Source: Aquanectria penicillioides
Taxonomy: Eukaryota; Ascomycota; Sordariomycetes; Hypocreales; Nectriaceae
DNA: 64,000 nt
Assembly (NCBI GenBank): GCA_003415625.1
Contig: PYIU01000008.1
Location: forward strand, 992,001-1,056,000
Direction: 5' to 3'
Shown here: positions 1-13,398 of the stretch, in pieces
Layout of the letters: each line of letters starts with the position of its first letter
Position numbering within the stretch: the stretch's first letter is position 1
The notes under the pieces: generated by a model
Database searches by the model: none
The model's input: only the letters and a program-made list of their open reading frames with translations
What the model was told of the DNA's origin: nothing
Position numbers and translations under genes: made by a program

Positions 1-903
1 CGCGATGGTCCTACTCGTGTTGCCCGTGAGCTCTCCGGTCACGCCGGTTACCTCTCTTGCTGCCGCTTCATCAACGACCGCAGTATTCTCACCTCGTCTG
101 GTGATATGACCTGCATGAAGTGGGATATTGAGACCGGCCAGAAGGTCACTGAATTTGCCGACCACCTCGGCGATGTCATGAGCATCAGCCTCAACCCTAC
201 CAACCAGAACACCTTCATCTCTGGTGCTTGCGATGCTTTCGCCAAGCTTTGGGACATCCGAGCCGGCAAGGCCGTCCAGACCTTTGCTGGCCATGAGTCC
301 GACATCAACGCCATCCAATTCTTCCCCGACGGCCACTCTTTTGTTACCGGCTCTGACGATGCTACTTGCCGCCTCTTCGATATTCGTGCTGATCGTGAAT
401 TGAACCTTTATGGGGTAAGTGTGGGCCCGCAAATTGGTCTTTGGGCACACGCTAACTTAATTCGTAGTCTGAATCCATCCTCTGTGGTATCACCTCCGTC
501 GCTACCTCTGTGTCTGGACGCCTGCTCTTCGCTGGTTATGATGACTTTGAGTGCAAGGTATGCGCTTCTTCCCCAACCACTGCGGCGAAGGCCGCTAGGG
601 TGGTACACTCCCCGTTTTTTTGGCGCTTGCATATTGACCATTTACCAATAGGTCTGGGATATCACCCGAGGTGAGAAGGTCGGATCCCTCGTCGGCCACG
701 AGAACCGCGTCAGCTGCTTGGGGGTTAGCAATGACGGTACTAGCCTCTGCACAGGCTCCTGGGACTCCCTGGTAAGTAGCTCCTTGTTCTTCCGTCTTGC
801 AGCGGTGACTGCCGCCGCAAGTCTCCGAGCGCTTGGCAAAAGCAATTTGTGCATGCATTGTGACTGACCTTGTCTCCCCTAGCTCAAAATCTGGGCCTAC
901 TAA
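1..903 (+). CDS. G-protein beta subunit, 3' part (truncated by window edge)
   Basis: Heterotrimeric G-protein beta subunit: a WD40 propeller that pairs with G-gamma at the plasma membrane and controls growth, conidiation and virulence pathways in fungi. The frame is open from base 1, so the gene starts left of the window. Exons are 1-414, 468-557, 652-771 and 883-903; all donors are GTAAGT or GTATGC and acceptors are TAG. The visible 214 residues hold the last WD repeats ([45 protein letters not shown], each followed by a W-D or F-D dipeptide) and end in LKIWAY, the typical end of this family. Family members are about 358 residues, so roughly 145 are missing. No frameshift is seen. The phosducin-like gene at 8.7 kb encodes the known type of folding cofactor for this protein. 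Identification is very secure. Confidence 0.97.
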
Positions 904-3900
904 ATGCTGTCTGCGGATACGATGGAAGTTTTGTCTGGATATACGAACGACAGTACGCGCTGCGGCCTTTTTATACCATCTGCGTTCACACGACTATATT
1001 GCCCACCGATCTCGAAGACCAATCACGCCCATCTTACTTGCGACTGTTGGCGTACGCAGGACGAAGTGACGAACCGTACCTTCTCACACACACATACCCT
1101 TTACCGACGAAATTCCCCGGCCGGACGCGAAACTTGAATGTGGGCCGTTTTCCCGTGATGGCGTGGGGAAACACACTGGCTGATGCGATACCTCTTCTTT
1201 TTCCTTTTTTTTTTGTCTTGTTCTCTTTGCCTCTCAATTGCAAAATTCTCTGCACAATAGTTTCCCCTTTCCTGACACAACCTGGGTTGTCAAAGTAATG
1301 GGCGGTTGTATTACTGGATGGGATTTTCTCTGTGTCTTCAATAGCTTTCATTGTATACGGTTAACTCTCCTTGCGGTGGCTTCTTGGCCTCTCGTCTTTG
1401 TTGATAAAGACGGTTCGGCAGAGAAACATACCGGAAGTTGCGGAGGACGACAGTACAATGGGGCGCGATGGGAGTTGACGGTTATACCGAGCAAAAAATT
1501 TCAGACCTCGAGATAATACACTACGATGATCTAAGAATCAGTCACCCGCTCGTACCCTTTTCAGCTTTCAATGGCCTCGACCGCAATCAGGCCGTAAGAA
1601 GGGAGCTAAGAGTATGTGGACAACATCTGTCGACGAATAAAACATACAGCAACAGATGGATATCGAAGCGGCAGAGGGGGGACCAACCAGCGAGGTCCCG
1701 GTGGATGTGATGGCGCAAACACAAGCGGTGAGGATCTCGATCTCTCCCCCTTTGGGCGTTGCGCCTTCGGTTGATGCATTTTCCTTTTACTGTTGCGAAT
1801 TCCCACACTGCGTTGTTTTCTCTTACAGCATGTACTTTTTCTGTAATCTGTTTTGTCTTATTCTTTCTCTGATGTCTCCGCGGACGGCTGAAATGCGAGG
1901 AATGGAGGATTGGAGGAAGGGGGTTGTTCCTGTGTCTAAAGGGTTAGTTTTGTGGGCGGCCGGTTGATAATTATGCAAAGGGGAGAGCTTTGATTGATAA
2001 GATGTAGTTGAAGAGGGGAGGATCCGAGGATGAGGGAGTAGAGATAAAAAAATCGATGATTCCTTTATTTTTCAAATAAAGTCTCTTGTTGTATTCGTGT
2101 TTGTGAATGGAAGAACGTGATTTACATAGGAGATCCACGTGATGATGTGAGTGATGATGGATACCGCAAGGAAATCAGACGCAGGAATGAACTTGAAGCT
2201 TACCGCGGGTTTCGCTCCACACTTGGATGAGGTTCAACTCGTCCTTCAAGATTGAAGCATGATTTCCTTGGACTTGTCGACTTGATGGTGTTCGTTAGAC
2301 TTCGAGGCTGAGATCAGAGTGGGCAATGTAAGACATACCTTGGAAACTTTGAGACAGGTCAATGCCTGAACAGCTGGTTTGTTTGTGATGCAATCTGAAG
2401 TTCCTTGACACACAAATAGTTTTGTGTTTCCTTGGGTGTTTCTTCTCCTTCTTTTGTTTTCTAATTCGGGATGAGGGAGGCGTAGAGCTTCACTTGAAGC
2501 GATCCAAGATGTCGTCAATGCCAACCTGGAACTGCCGCACACACACCATGTTTGGGCCGGGTAACACATCGTCTGCCGTTTTCAAGCGTTTCGAAACAGA
2601 GACGTTGATCCCTCGACCAGCCTGAGGAGGCTCTTCAGGTTTGGGATCCATGACCGGTGGGGAAAACGTATTATCAACGAGTGGAGGCTGTGTTGTACGA
2701 TGCCGGCGCATGCATGAAGGAGAGGACAAAATAGAAACCATGACGGGGGCGAAGCTTTTCTGAGCATGATTACGAATGACCCTGTTCCTTCTAGGGGTAC
2801 CCCCAATATAGAAAACAAAACTTTTTCAAAATCACGACATGCCGGCTATGTGGTCATTTGTCATAAGCTTGTTCACATGAGGCCTGATGGGCCCAAGGGT
2901 AAACCCGCCGTGGAGCTGGAAGTTTCCGGGTTGTCGGAATCGTGGATACTACCATGCGGGCGTTATTGCAATGGCTAAAAGTTGTTTACTGGAGAAGGGC
3001 CCCAAGTATTCGAGGGCCGAAGAATGGAATAGCAAATGATGACGCCTCCCGGCGGACCTCGAGCTCGAAGCGAATTGGAGTCCTAGAGAAGCTTGGAGCT
3101 AGACTTGGCTGTGGATGAAGAGGGTAAACGGCTCGGTCTTTTGCTCCCCTTCACTTTTTAGGCCCTCACAAATTGGCGTGAAATGCCATCGATGCACTCT
3201 AATGGGATTTAAACGCGAAAGCGAGAGAGAAGTGAGGAAAGACGGGATGTTGGATATACAGGACACACACATACGAGAAGAACAAACACATCTCGGTGTG
3301 GAGATGGATGGATGGATGGATGGAATGGAATGGAATGGAATGGATGAGCTGGCAGTGGCAGTGATGATGGCAATCCTCGGGGAAGGAAGGAAGTGGCATA
3401 GACGTCGGCGAAGCAGGACACGGCATGCGGCCAACATGGAGATGCGACTAGTTCTGTGACAAGACTCGACTCAAACCCACGGCTGCGGGAGGAGCCACGA
3501 GGCAACGAGCCTTGGTGGTGTAAGGACAAAGCAGGAAATGGCATGGCATAGCCGTTTGAAAGCCGTCCATGAGGCAGAACAGGGCTGCTACGAGGATCAG
3601 CTGAAGGGGGCATGGGGGGGTGACCCAAACCAAGCCTTGGAGCCTCGAGCTCCGAGCTTTGAGACCTTAGCATTGCCTGGGTCTGGAGCATTGCTTGTTG
3701 GGCCTTGAGGCATTGGTTGGGACATGAGCATTGGGTTGGGACTTGGACTTGGACTTGGACCTGGTTCAATGCGCCCACCTCGTCTGAGACGACATGTCAA
3801 CCTGACGCTTCGTAACAGGACAAAACATCAAGCCTCCTGTTGCCTCCCAAACACCCAAACCGCGTCAAACCGCCAAGGCTCCAAACATCCAAACAAAGAA

Positions 3901-6900
3901 AGCCAGCTAAGCCGACCAAAAGCAGCAAGAGTAGCAAAAGAAGCAACAGTCGTAAGCAGCACGGATCGATCCCGGCCCGGGATGAAACCCCAACTTCGTC
4001 ACAGCACCTGTCTCCCACCTCCCACTTGCCACTAACTACCCACCACCTTGGCAAACGGTTGTGGCAAACCACTGTCCCATGTGGCTTGAAGTGCCCCAGT
4101 TCCCGGAGCCGTTTGGTTTGCGGAGTCGACGAGAGCGTCAAGACGTGTGAGGCGCAAGGTGGCAGACGCAGGTGAACGAAACTCTCGCTCTGGTTGAAGT
4201 TCGGCATCGGGGAATTTGAGGGTGAATGGTGCAGCGCGGGCGTCCCCCCAGCCCTCAGCGGCACCCCCCGGCCACGCCGAAATCTTCTAGAACGATGCCT
4301 AAGACGGATGCGGAGTCAAAGGGGTGTGTGTGGTGGCCCGGCCAGCCAACCAACCAACATGAGGCGGTACGCCTGAAAGGTCGAAACAAGCAAAAACACT
4401 GCGAAAACACGAAATAACAAGGAAGATGAACCAGAGCGCCGGGGCGGTCAGGTTGCAGCTGCCCGTCACGCTGCTGTTGACCCCCAACCTCATCGCCATC
4501 GTAACGTAGTGTAAATCAATGCTCGGTACTTGAGCAAGCAAGGCACAGTCACCCAGCGCCACTCAGCACTGGTTGTTGCCGACCCCGTGCTTTGATTACC
4601 GGAGCGTTTGAGTCCCATTTGCCATTGCTATTATCCTATTCATAGCCCATGCACAGCTGGTGAAGCGCACGATCCATCGTCATCATCCTCAACCCCAGGG
4701 CCGAATGCTTAGTGCACTTTCCACAAGGCGATTCTGGCTTGGCCCCATCCGCATCCGTCATTTCGCTGTTCTTGCGTGCTCTAATCTTTGCTTTTTGACC
4801 ATGATTAGCAGCAATGGCTTGCATGGCTTAATCTGGGGAAATCCCAAGGACCCTGGTTTTTTTTTTTTCGCCCATGGCAGCAGTCGCCGCTGGCGCGCCT
4901 CATGTGGCTTTTTTCTTGGAGCCTCACTGCTATTCCCTTTTGGTACATGGGAAATTGGGCCACAGGATAGGTATTTAGACTGAGATCTAGGAGATTGGAG
5001 GCAATAAAGATGGATCGCTACCAGATGAGGGTAGACGGGCCGTGAGCGATCACAGCCTGTCATTAAGAAGTTGGTCAGACACAAGATGCAATAACGGCGC
5101 TGTATCATTTTTTTTTGACTTCCCGGTTTAATTAGCATCTTCGGAAAGCGCGCCAGATCGTGTTCCGGTATCAGGCTTTGCCTTATTTTGGTGTTGACTA
5201 CGAGAGTGAAGCGCCTGATGTGAGACAGCCTTAGACGTCCTGTCACACAAACCCAGGCCATCCGTCCGTCGCACACAAAGCTCGACCCGTCGTATAGCTC
5301 GTTACTTAGCTAAGCTGACCTGAGCTTCTCGGGCAGATGGAACCTAGAGCTCCTGGCAGAATATTAGGTTCTGCTGTTAAAGTTTTCCATCGGAAGACGC
5401 TGCTGCATTCGAAACAGGTAGGAAAACACTACTACTAGGTAGCCATTAGCAAAAGCTTGATAATACCGTCAAAGTAAACAAACAACACAACCAAAGACAG
5501 CTACAACGGCCGACAATGGGGTCCGCTTGATGCACACATGATGCCATAGTTATCGGGGGATGGGGCCAAGCAGACATGCATCACCTGGAGGGGGAAGGTG
5601 GTGGAGTGAGGTTCGAGTCCTGGGTTCAGGTCTCGAAGCGTCTTGGACGCACAGCGCTGTATCCGGCATTGCGGACATAGTTCGTCACACCCAACGCACG
5701 CAGAGGCATGGATCACCAACAACGATGCTCCCTGCAGTCTGTTCTGATTCCCAAACCACCAAGGCATGCAGCTGCACACCAGCTGCACACTGGAATGGAC
5801 AGCAATAGAGCACCCAAGCGACCGGAAACTCGAGCTTCCGCGCGGTCAACGGGTAATTTCTGATCTAGTCGATGCGGAAGTTGCCTCTAGTTTGGCCCGG
5901 ATCGACCATTGGTCTCCGTCACCGCTTCAGGGCTTAGGTTTTTCAAAGCGAATTTAGAAACAAATCCGCTACGGGGAGACGGGTGAGGTCGCCACGATCT
6001 TCGGATCTGTCACTAAGATCTATCACCGCCTCGAAGAAATGTCGTTTCCCAGGAGAGGCTGCGCTACAGAGAACCGGACACGAACAGCGGGGAAGTATCA
6101 CGGGGAACGGATTGGGCGTTTGGGAGCCAAGTGCTTGGGTTGGTTCTATCTTTTTTTTTTTTTTTTCCCACTCCATCTGCTCTCACTGTCTGTCACCGCC
6201 ACCGGGCCGAACATTGCAGAAAGATCGATAGGCGGTTGCATGGGATTGATGAAACAATGAGGAGCGTGAAACAGGCGGGCTGGGCAGATGGGTTGGCTGA
6301 CGAAGACAGGGGTCTACTAGCGTTCGGGGTTTAAAGTGAGCATGCTAATGCGAGGACGCTCGCGTGCTGGAACGGTGAGTTCGGAGTAAAAGATGGCTCA
6401 TGCCCAGGGCTGAAGTTGACGGTGGAGCCGTTGCAGCCTCTGATGAATTTAGAGGTGGCTGAGGCCCAAGTTCGGTTGAGTGACGATGGACTAGCTTGCT
6501 ACGCGGAGGATGGCCGGGTGACGTGTGAACTAGCTAACACGTAGCTGTTATAACACGGAATGCCATGTGACGGGCGATTTACCCATTCCTTCGTAGCTCT
6601 AGAAATGGATAGGACGGACGGTTGAGCATGAGATACGCATGCGGAAGGGATCCTTGGATATCGAAGCGGTATTTGCATTGTCTTGTCATCTCGTCTTTCG
6701 GAGCAAGGACGACACAGAAGGAACAATTCCCGAATCACGGGCCCATATGACATGGGCATAGAGGTATAGCATTGCATGTGGTTATGAGCTTTAGCATCCT
6801 GCTCGACTGCTCGAGGGGCGTCGTGAGGGAGTCATAGGTCGTATCAGCGTAAATCAACGTCGGCGCAGGGACATGGGACAAGAAGGAGTGACAGGGACAA

Positions 6901-8701
6901 GGGCTCGAGATGCCAAACTTGGTAATGGCGATGAGACTGCGCAGCGTCCTTCGAGGCGTCTTCTGCCTCGGCCAGCCGTCTCGATCCGGCAAATATCGAC
7001 TGGGCAGAGACGGAGACGGCAGTGGAGCGACATGACGCACTGCGATTGGCTACGGCGCGTGGCGGCGCGCACTCTCATTGGATACCATTCCCCTTCCAGG
7101 GTCGGTTCCGTTCCTAGACTGCCGCCTCGAAACATGCACTGGAACCCTCAATGACTGCCGGGGGCATAGGACGCTGTGACGCAGGGGGCTGCCCAATACA
7201 GGACCTGGCAGGGCCCATGTTAGTCGCTCGGAATGCTCCGTCTCCTCACGGCACAAGGGGCAGGATCTCATCCTAAGCGTGTTGCAAACCTACAAATCGT
7301 CCGTCGTGTTGGCAGATTTCCCGGTTGGGTGGCCTTGTTCTGACGGAGGATGCTTCACTGAGTGGAGAGGTTTTTTTTGGTCCTGATGCCCGGGGCTACC
7401 TGATCATTGCATTTTGGGGTCGGAGGCTTGAGGAGGGCGTCGACGAGAGCTCTGGTGAGCACGGCGGCCGAATAACGCTGCACAGACTCGGCCGGGCCAG
7501 TTTCATGAGATGGAGGGGTGGAAGGCGTTTGCCTTTTTCTCCCTACCCTCTACGACCGGTTTGGCCTTCTCGGTCGCTGCGAAAGGCGATCATTTCCCCA
7601 ATGACTCTCGAAACAGCATCTCCCATCAGCCTGAATCGTCATTCAACGTCGCAATCTATCGGCATATGCTCTGCTCCGTCGGCAATCCCGTGGAGTGTCA
7701 AACGGGGGTTAGAGGGGAAGGGGTGAGCCCCCATAGCCGTTGTAACCGTCCTCGTAGTCCGGCACTTTCATTTCACCCTCTCCAGCATCGAACCCTGGTT
7801 GAGCATGTCCCGTAATCATCCCCAATACCAGGAATAGCAAACTCCCGTATTAGCTGCGTATGTGCTTTACGTCTCTTTTTTTTTCCTGGGAGAGGAGGAC
7901 ACGAACCAGACGACGACGACCGGCTGTGGGAAACCCCGGTCTCCCCAGTCGTCGTGGCCAAGCCCCATTTCCCAAAAGGGATGTTGATGAATTTGAACGC
8001 CGCCCGCAAGCCACATACACACACACGACGCACATATCACACATTCTCACACACACACCCGAAATTGCCCAACGTCTCTCTCTGCCTTTCGACTCACTTC
8101 CTCAGGCCCCGGACCTGGAATCACTGCTGCGTGGCTTGCTGCTGACAATCGCTCCGCCGTCCGTTCTTCTCTCGACCTCAGCCAACGTGCCCCGACGCGC
8201 CGTGCATTAACCAAAACCACGTCCCAAGGCTGTCCACGCGCGCCCTGCAACGTGCGCTCGATCCCTGTCCTTCGCCCGACTCTTGCGCCCTTGTCCAGCA
8301 TCAAGCCTCGAGCAGCCCCCAGACCAGACTTCGGGTCGCTAGCTGGCCCTTGCGCCTCACTTGCTCCTCGGGTCGTCAACCCACACACCTCCAAACCACC
8401 GCCATCGTTAGTACTGTTTAGCCTGAAACAGCCCAACGCCCCGAATCAGGGCCCCCCGTCCAACAACAGGTGCTCTCCTTAGTCCTCCAGGCGCCCGATC
8501 TCACCGCCCTGGCCTTGCGGTTCGGCTTCGCCTTGTGCCTTGTTCCCTCCTCCCTGCTCCACATCTTCCAGAACGATACCCGTCACCAAAGCTCAGACGC
8601 TCTCTTCTCACACACACACACGCACAACCCCTTCCTTCGCCACCCTCCTCCCCCATCGCCGGCAAATACATATTAAGACCCTCCCCCCCGTCCAGTTCAC
8701 A
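904..8701. other. Long non-coding stretch between Gbeta and phosducin-like genes
   Basis: Nearly 7.8 kb without a supportable gene. The first 1 kb or so is probably the 3' UTR and terminator of the Gbeta gene. Short open frames occur on both strands but lack codon bias, family motifs or a credible intron structure. Simple repeats occur at 3303-3346 and 3737-3761, and poly-T tracts near 4860 and 6150. The final 700 bases (about 8000-8700) are strongly C/T-rich with CACACA tracts and look like the promoter and leader of the downstream gene. A T-loop-like string near 5611 does not fold as a tRNA. Confidence 0.6.
3303..3346. repeat. GGAT / GGAAT microsatellite
   Basis: About five GATG units followed by four GGAAT units, in non-coding DNA. 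It is a compound simple repeat and likely length-variable between strains. Confidence 0.9.
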
Positions 8702-9642
8702 ATGTCCACTTCCGCTCAAGACGAATTTAACGACCTTGTCGCTAAGAACACCCATCGCGAGACACTCCATCCTGAGGATCGTGACGACCCCGAGCTCAAG
8801 GATATCCAAGACCTCACTGAAGAAGACTCCTTCCGCAACACACAAATCGACGCAGCCATGCGCATGCCTACTATCGATCGACTCACCGGCGCTGGCGCCG
8901 CCGAGATCAAGCTGCCCCCGTCATCCTTCGACAGCGGCCGCTCCACTGGCGTCAAGGGCGTCATTGCCGACGCTCGCAACTACGAGGCTGCCCGCAAGAG
9001 CAAGTGGCGCAACCGTGTGCGCACTGCCCGTGCCAGCATCTTTGGTCTCGACTCCGCCAACATCGCCTCCAAGAGCGACAGCGAGAGCGATGAGGATGCC
9101 AAGAGCGGCAGCACCTCTGGTGATGAGGACGCCTTCCTCCAGGAGTGGCGCGAGACCCGAAGGCGCCAGCTCGAGGCTGATGCCAACCGCGCTGTGAGGA
9201 ACCGACGCACCAGCCCCAGCGTCCGCGTCTATGGTCGCGTGGATGAGGTTGATGCCCTCGGATACCTCGATGCCATTGAGAAGGTCAGCCGAGAGACCAC
9301 TGTTGTCGTCTTTGTTTATGACCACGAGGTAAGCAACTACATACCCCACACCCCACTTCCTCACCTGTGCAACGCAGCTAACAACCCTACCAGTGCGAGG
9401 TCTCCGCCACCATTGAGTCAGCCATGATGCCCCTCGTGAAGGAGTACAACACCATCCACTTTGTCAAGGTCCACTACGAGGACATTGAGTTTGACAATGC
9501 CGCCGTCCCGGCCATCCTGGCTTACCGCAACCAGGGTGACCTGTTCGCCAACCTGACCGGCATGATCGAGATGATCCCCGACGACGAGAGCTTCGGCACC
9601 GAATCGTTGGCCCGTCTCTTCACCAAGCACAGCATTCTGTGA
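8702..9642 (+). CDS. Phosducin-like protein (Gbeta-gamma assembly cofactor)
   Basis: Phosducin-family protein of 291 residues. Fungal members (BDM-1 of Cryphonectria, PhnA of Aspergillus) are needed to accumulate functional G-beta-gamma, acting with the CCT chaperonin in the cytosol. Exons are 8702-9328 and 9394-9642, with a GTAAGC donor and CAG acceptor; exon lengths keep the frame. The N-terminal half is acidic and helical. The C-terminal part, from about residue 175, is the thioredoxin-like phosducin domain (VYGRVDEVDALGYLDAIEK, TTVVVFVYDHECEVSATIE, HFVKVHYEDIEFDNAAVPA). It has no CxxC, as usual for the family. The start is the first in-frame ATG (context CACAATGTC) after a pyrimidine-rich leader; the frame is open further upstream but without an ATG. 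It lies on the same strand as the Gbeta gene, with no gene between them. Confidence 0.93.
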
Positions 9643-12600
9643 TCTGCCTCCCGCGCACACCGGGCTCCATCATACATATATCCCCGCAGTAATGCCGTCA
9701 CGTCAACATCATCATGTCATTTGTCCTCGTCGGTCACGCTATAGACCTAGACACCGACGCTATATTACGATACCCCCACAAACGGGTTGAAGGTCATACC
9801 AACCCTTCTCCCACAACTATTCGCTATTATTTTTCCTTACTGTCATTTTACGACGAGCCGGTGGAGTTATTTGATCACCCTGGACTCTGGGTTGGGTCAC
9901 GAGTACAAATGGGATGGAAGCCGCAAGGGCTGATAGAAAAAACTGGGGTTTTGTCTCTGCAATACTTTTTTTTATTGTGTTTTCCGAGTTGCTGGTATGA
10001 AAGACACAGCAGGTTATATCCGACACGAATTGGGTCTATAGAAGGGAAGGAAATGACGGGGTGGCTTACTTTGGATTTTGGAAAGGGTGTGCTTTGGAAA
10101 CCCCCAACAATGTACGAGTAGTTATGACATGGTTGACCCAATACATCTACCTGCTTGGTCTGGAACAAACATTATGCTACCTTCTATTCATGTGCTTTGT
10201 GATGTGGTGCCTGAATTTTCCTTGAGCGCCATTCATGTGACTTGACTGGGGATCTGAGTGCAGTCTGGAATGCTGGACCTGATGTTTAGACGTTACCAAG
10301 CCCACGATATGACCTAGAGGCTTATGTTGGATGGTCTCGTGGGATGCTCACCCTTATAGCTTTTCTATCCGAAATAGGGGTTGATAGGCTCATCCACAGC
10401 CACGATCCGAGGCCAGTTGCCAAATGGTGGTTAGGACTCAAAGCTAAACAAACCCGGCCTAGCCATTTCGAGACACACATGCAGACTCGACCTTGGCAGA
10501 TGTTCGATAGGGGTTGTTTCGTTGGACTATCATAGTAGAATGACAAGTCCCCATTGAGAGCGGCCTAAGATGAATACATGAAATATAGCTGGAATAGGTA
10601 GGTACGGCTTGGCTGAACGATAAGACATGCAAGGGTTTGGCGGGTGTGACACAAGTTGAGATGGCGCCGGTTGGTGGGGGGAACCGGGCTCCAGGTGGTG
10701 TGTGTGGTGTGTGGGCGCGTGTACGCCGTGTGTGTGTGTGTCAGATAATTGTTGAAGGTCTGGTCCGAAGGTCGTTGCAGATGCTCCCCTGGCGGAGGAT
10801 GAGGAGGTTTGAAGGTGTCATATGGCAGCGTCTTACGTCATACGAAAGTCCAAAGTGTGGTGGAATGAGGAAATTCAAGTGATGGGTTATTCAAAAATGG
10901 GATCCTTGCAGTTGGTCAGAAATGGCGAGATTATTACCTGGAGGGCTAAAGGGGATAAAGCGCACTTCTGGAGCGTCGAGAGGGGTATCATGCAGTGGGA
11001 GGAGTGAGTTGGATGGATGGTGTGGATGAGATGACCAGATATGTACCTACGACGGATGTAGGAACCAAGACGACAAGATAGGTGAAGAGGGTCCAACAAA
11101 GAGAAGGGAAGAGAACAAAAGAGGGAGAAAAAAACATGCAATATCAAGAAAGAGGTATTATTTCTAAATGCGTCCAAATGAAGTCGATAGCAACTGGCCT
11201 GATGTGTCTCATGAAAGAGGGCCGATTCTCCAGATGGGGAGACACAGTCGAGGCCGGCGATGATGGTTCGTCGTTCAGGTGCTCACGCGCTCTCCCACGG
11301 TGTCGGTACCCCGCAGTTGCGTCTGCGCTAGGGAACTGGAGGATCAGTCACGATAGCCACGGTGGTGGGGCACGATAACGACGAGATGCGATAGGGGGGA
11401 CGGACGAGGGTCTCGACGGAGGTAAAGTGCAAGACGGGGTGGGCGAGGGGGAGCATATGAGTAACTTGTGCATCGAGAGAGAGTGGACCGGCGAGCACTT
11501 TGTTGTTGTGTGTGAAAATAAGAAAGGAAAAGAAATGGCCAAATTTGAGGCGGCAAATCTTGCCTCGGGGCATTGCCATAGGACGCGGCGGAGGTATTTT
11601 ACAGCGAGAGATAGGCTGGTTACTTCCTGGACGACGTAGGCTGGTACCTGATCTGACGTGTATCCGTCATCGTCCACGAGGCGGATGTGGGAACGGGAGT
11701 GAGTGAGTGAGTGCATGGAATGGGGGGATGTGCCCTCCCTGCGAGGTGGATCCCTTTGCCTGGCCGCCTTGCCTCGTCAGGTTGTCTTGGATGATGGAGC
11801 TAATGGATTTAGTTTACCATGATAGAACAGCGGCTATAGAAAGGGTCAGAGAGGCGGTGACTGGGAACAGGTCGGTAGATGAATCAACATTTGAGTCTCT
11901 TGGGCGAGCACCCGAATGATATGTCGACCCAGAGGCTGTTTCTACGTGCTAACGCGCGCCGTATCCAAGGCATGACGATGGCATATGGACGAGCGTATGC
12001 ATGTAGGGATGCACAGGACATTCAACCTTCTTGGTGACTGCACCCGCGAGGTGCATTTCGCCCGGAGAAGCTACCGCGACCCTTGTTTGCCTCTATTGCG
12101 CCGTGGGCCGCCCAGTCCAGGCCAGCCCAGCTTGCCAGCCCAGCCTGTCGCCTTCTCTGAGGCGTGAACGTGAATGCACTTCTACGTCGATTCACGTTGA
12201 TGCTCTTCCCCCCTCTCCTGCCGGTGAAGGCCATGATTTGCAAACAAAACTTCTCACTTTCGTATTTCGGCACTCTCTTTTACACCTCACCCTTTTCTTT
12301 TGCTCTTCCCATTTCCCACCCTTTACCCTTTCCACCCCTCCATCTCGTCAGGCCCAGAGCTCGCACGCAACCCCACCCCCTCCTTCGCCGTGTCACAGAT
12401 AACTAGCAAATACTGTAGCGCCGATCGGAACAAGCGTGCCCTCCCGGCCTAGCTCGGCCAGGCATCTTATCAGTTCGCGCGCCATCCCCAGGTCACTCGT
12501 GTTAACAGCCGCCGTTAAAACACCACCCGAAACCTCGTCTGCTTTTTTGCAACGTCATCGCGGGTACCTTTCCACAGGCTTTGGCCCTCCAAGTCCCTTG

Positions 12601-13398
12601 TTCTTCTTAATATCCTCTTCTCCACCGCATTGCTACCCGCGTGCGGCGCCTCTTTCTCGTCAAACCTCCTCCCATTAAACACATCCCACCTAGGCAGCCT
12701 CAGCCCCCCAAGGTGCCCCTCTCTCTCCCAAGGCAAAGGCAAGCAGGCAAGCAGGCAGGCAACAACAACAACCTCCCACAGCCGTATGAGAAAGAAGTAA
12801 ACGCACCTTGAATCAACAATCCAACTTGGACGAACCAGAGCCCGACGCTGCCAAATCCAAGGGTCTTGCACCTGTACTTGCACTGGGCATTGCAACGACT
12901 GGGGTATTATTAGCTCACGCCTCCGTCTTATTCACCATCCACCTTGCAAACCAAAACGACGGGAACCTCAACGGACAACAGGTTGCATCAGCGCCGAAGC
13001 GTTTCTCCGCTTCCATCATCTCCGTTTCCTACACATGCTGGTAAGTTAATGCTTCTCCTCTTCCGCCTCTTTCTCTCTCTCTTTCTCTTCCTTCTTCTTT
13101 CTCTACCATCTCCTATTTCTTCTGTCCACCCGCGCTTGGATTACTTTTGTCACGAGGCACCGTGCCTTTCACCCCGCCGCCACCCACCATCCATTTATCC
13201 ATCCGCCGCATTACATCCCCCTCTGCCTGCTACTCACCCCTCCATCTCCGAAGATCCGTTCGCCCCTCTCTCTCCCGATCTTGCCCCTCTCAATATATAC
13301 ATCGCTTCGTGCTCACGACTTGCTCTTCATGTGTCGCATAGCTGCTGTGAAGCCTATGATGTGATAAGACGTCGTTGCTGATTTGCTCTCGCCTCGTT
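9643..13398. other. Non-coding stretch with 5' leader of the next gene
   Basis: No supportable gene in 3.7 kb. It should contain the 3' UTR of the phosducin-like gene and the promoter and leader of the gene at 13399. A TAGGTAGGTAC motif lies at 10594-10605 and TG-rich tracts around 10700-10740. From about 12280 the plus strand is C/T-rich. A probable leader intron runs 13041-13341 (donor GTAAGT, acceptor CATAG), after which ATG-ATG-TGA at 13356-13364 forms a minimal upstream ORF. Confidence 0.5.
13041..13341 (+). promoter_or_regulatory. Probable 5'-UTR intron and minimal uORF of the 13399 gene
   Basis: GTAAGTTAATG at 13041 is a consensus donor, the interior is C/T-rich, and GTCGCATAG ends at 13341. 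If it is spliced, the leader exon carries ATGATGTGA (13356-13364), a two-codon upstream ORF about 35 bases before the main ATG. Inferred from sequence only. Confidence 0.4.

Noticed and set aside
5600..5650. T-loop-like GGTTCGAGTCC suggesting a tRNA
   Set aside because: The flanking bases do not form a five-base T stem, and no acceptor, D or anticodon arm could be found.
12808..13044. 78-codon frame with a hydrophobic stretch upstream of the YELI-protein gene
   Set aside because: There is no ATG start and it runs into a consensus intron donor; it is more likely leader sequence.
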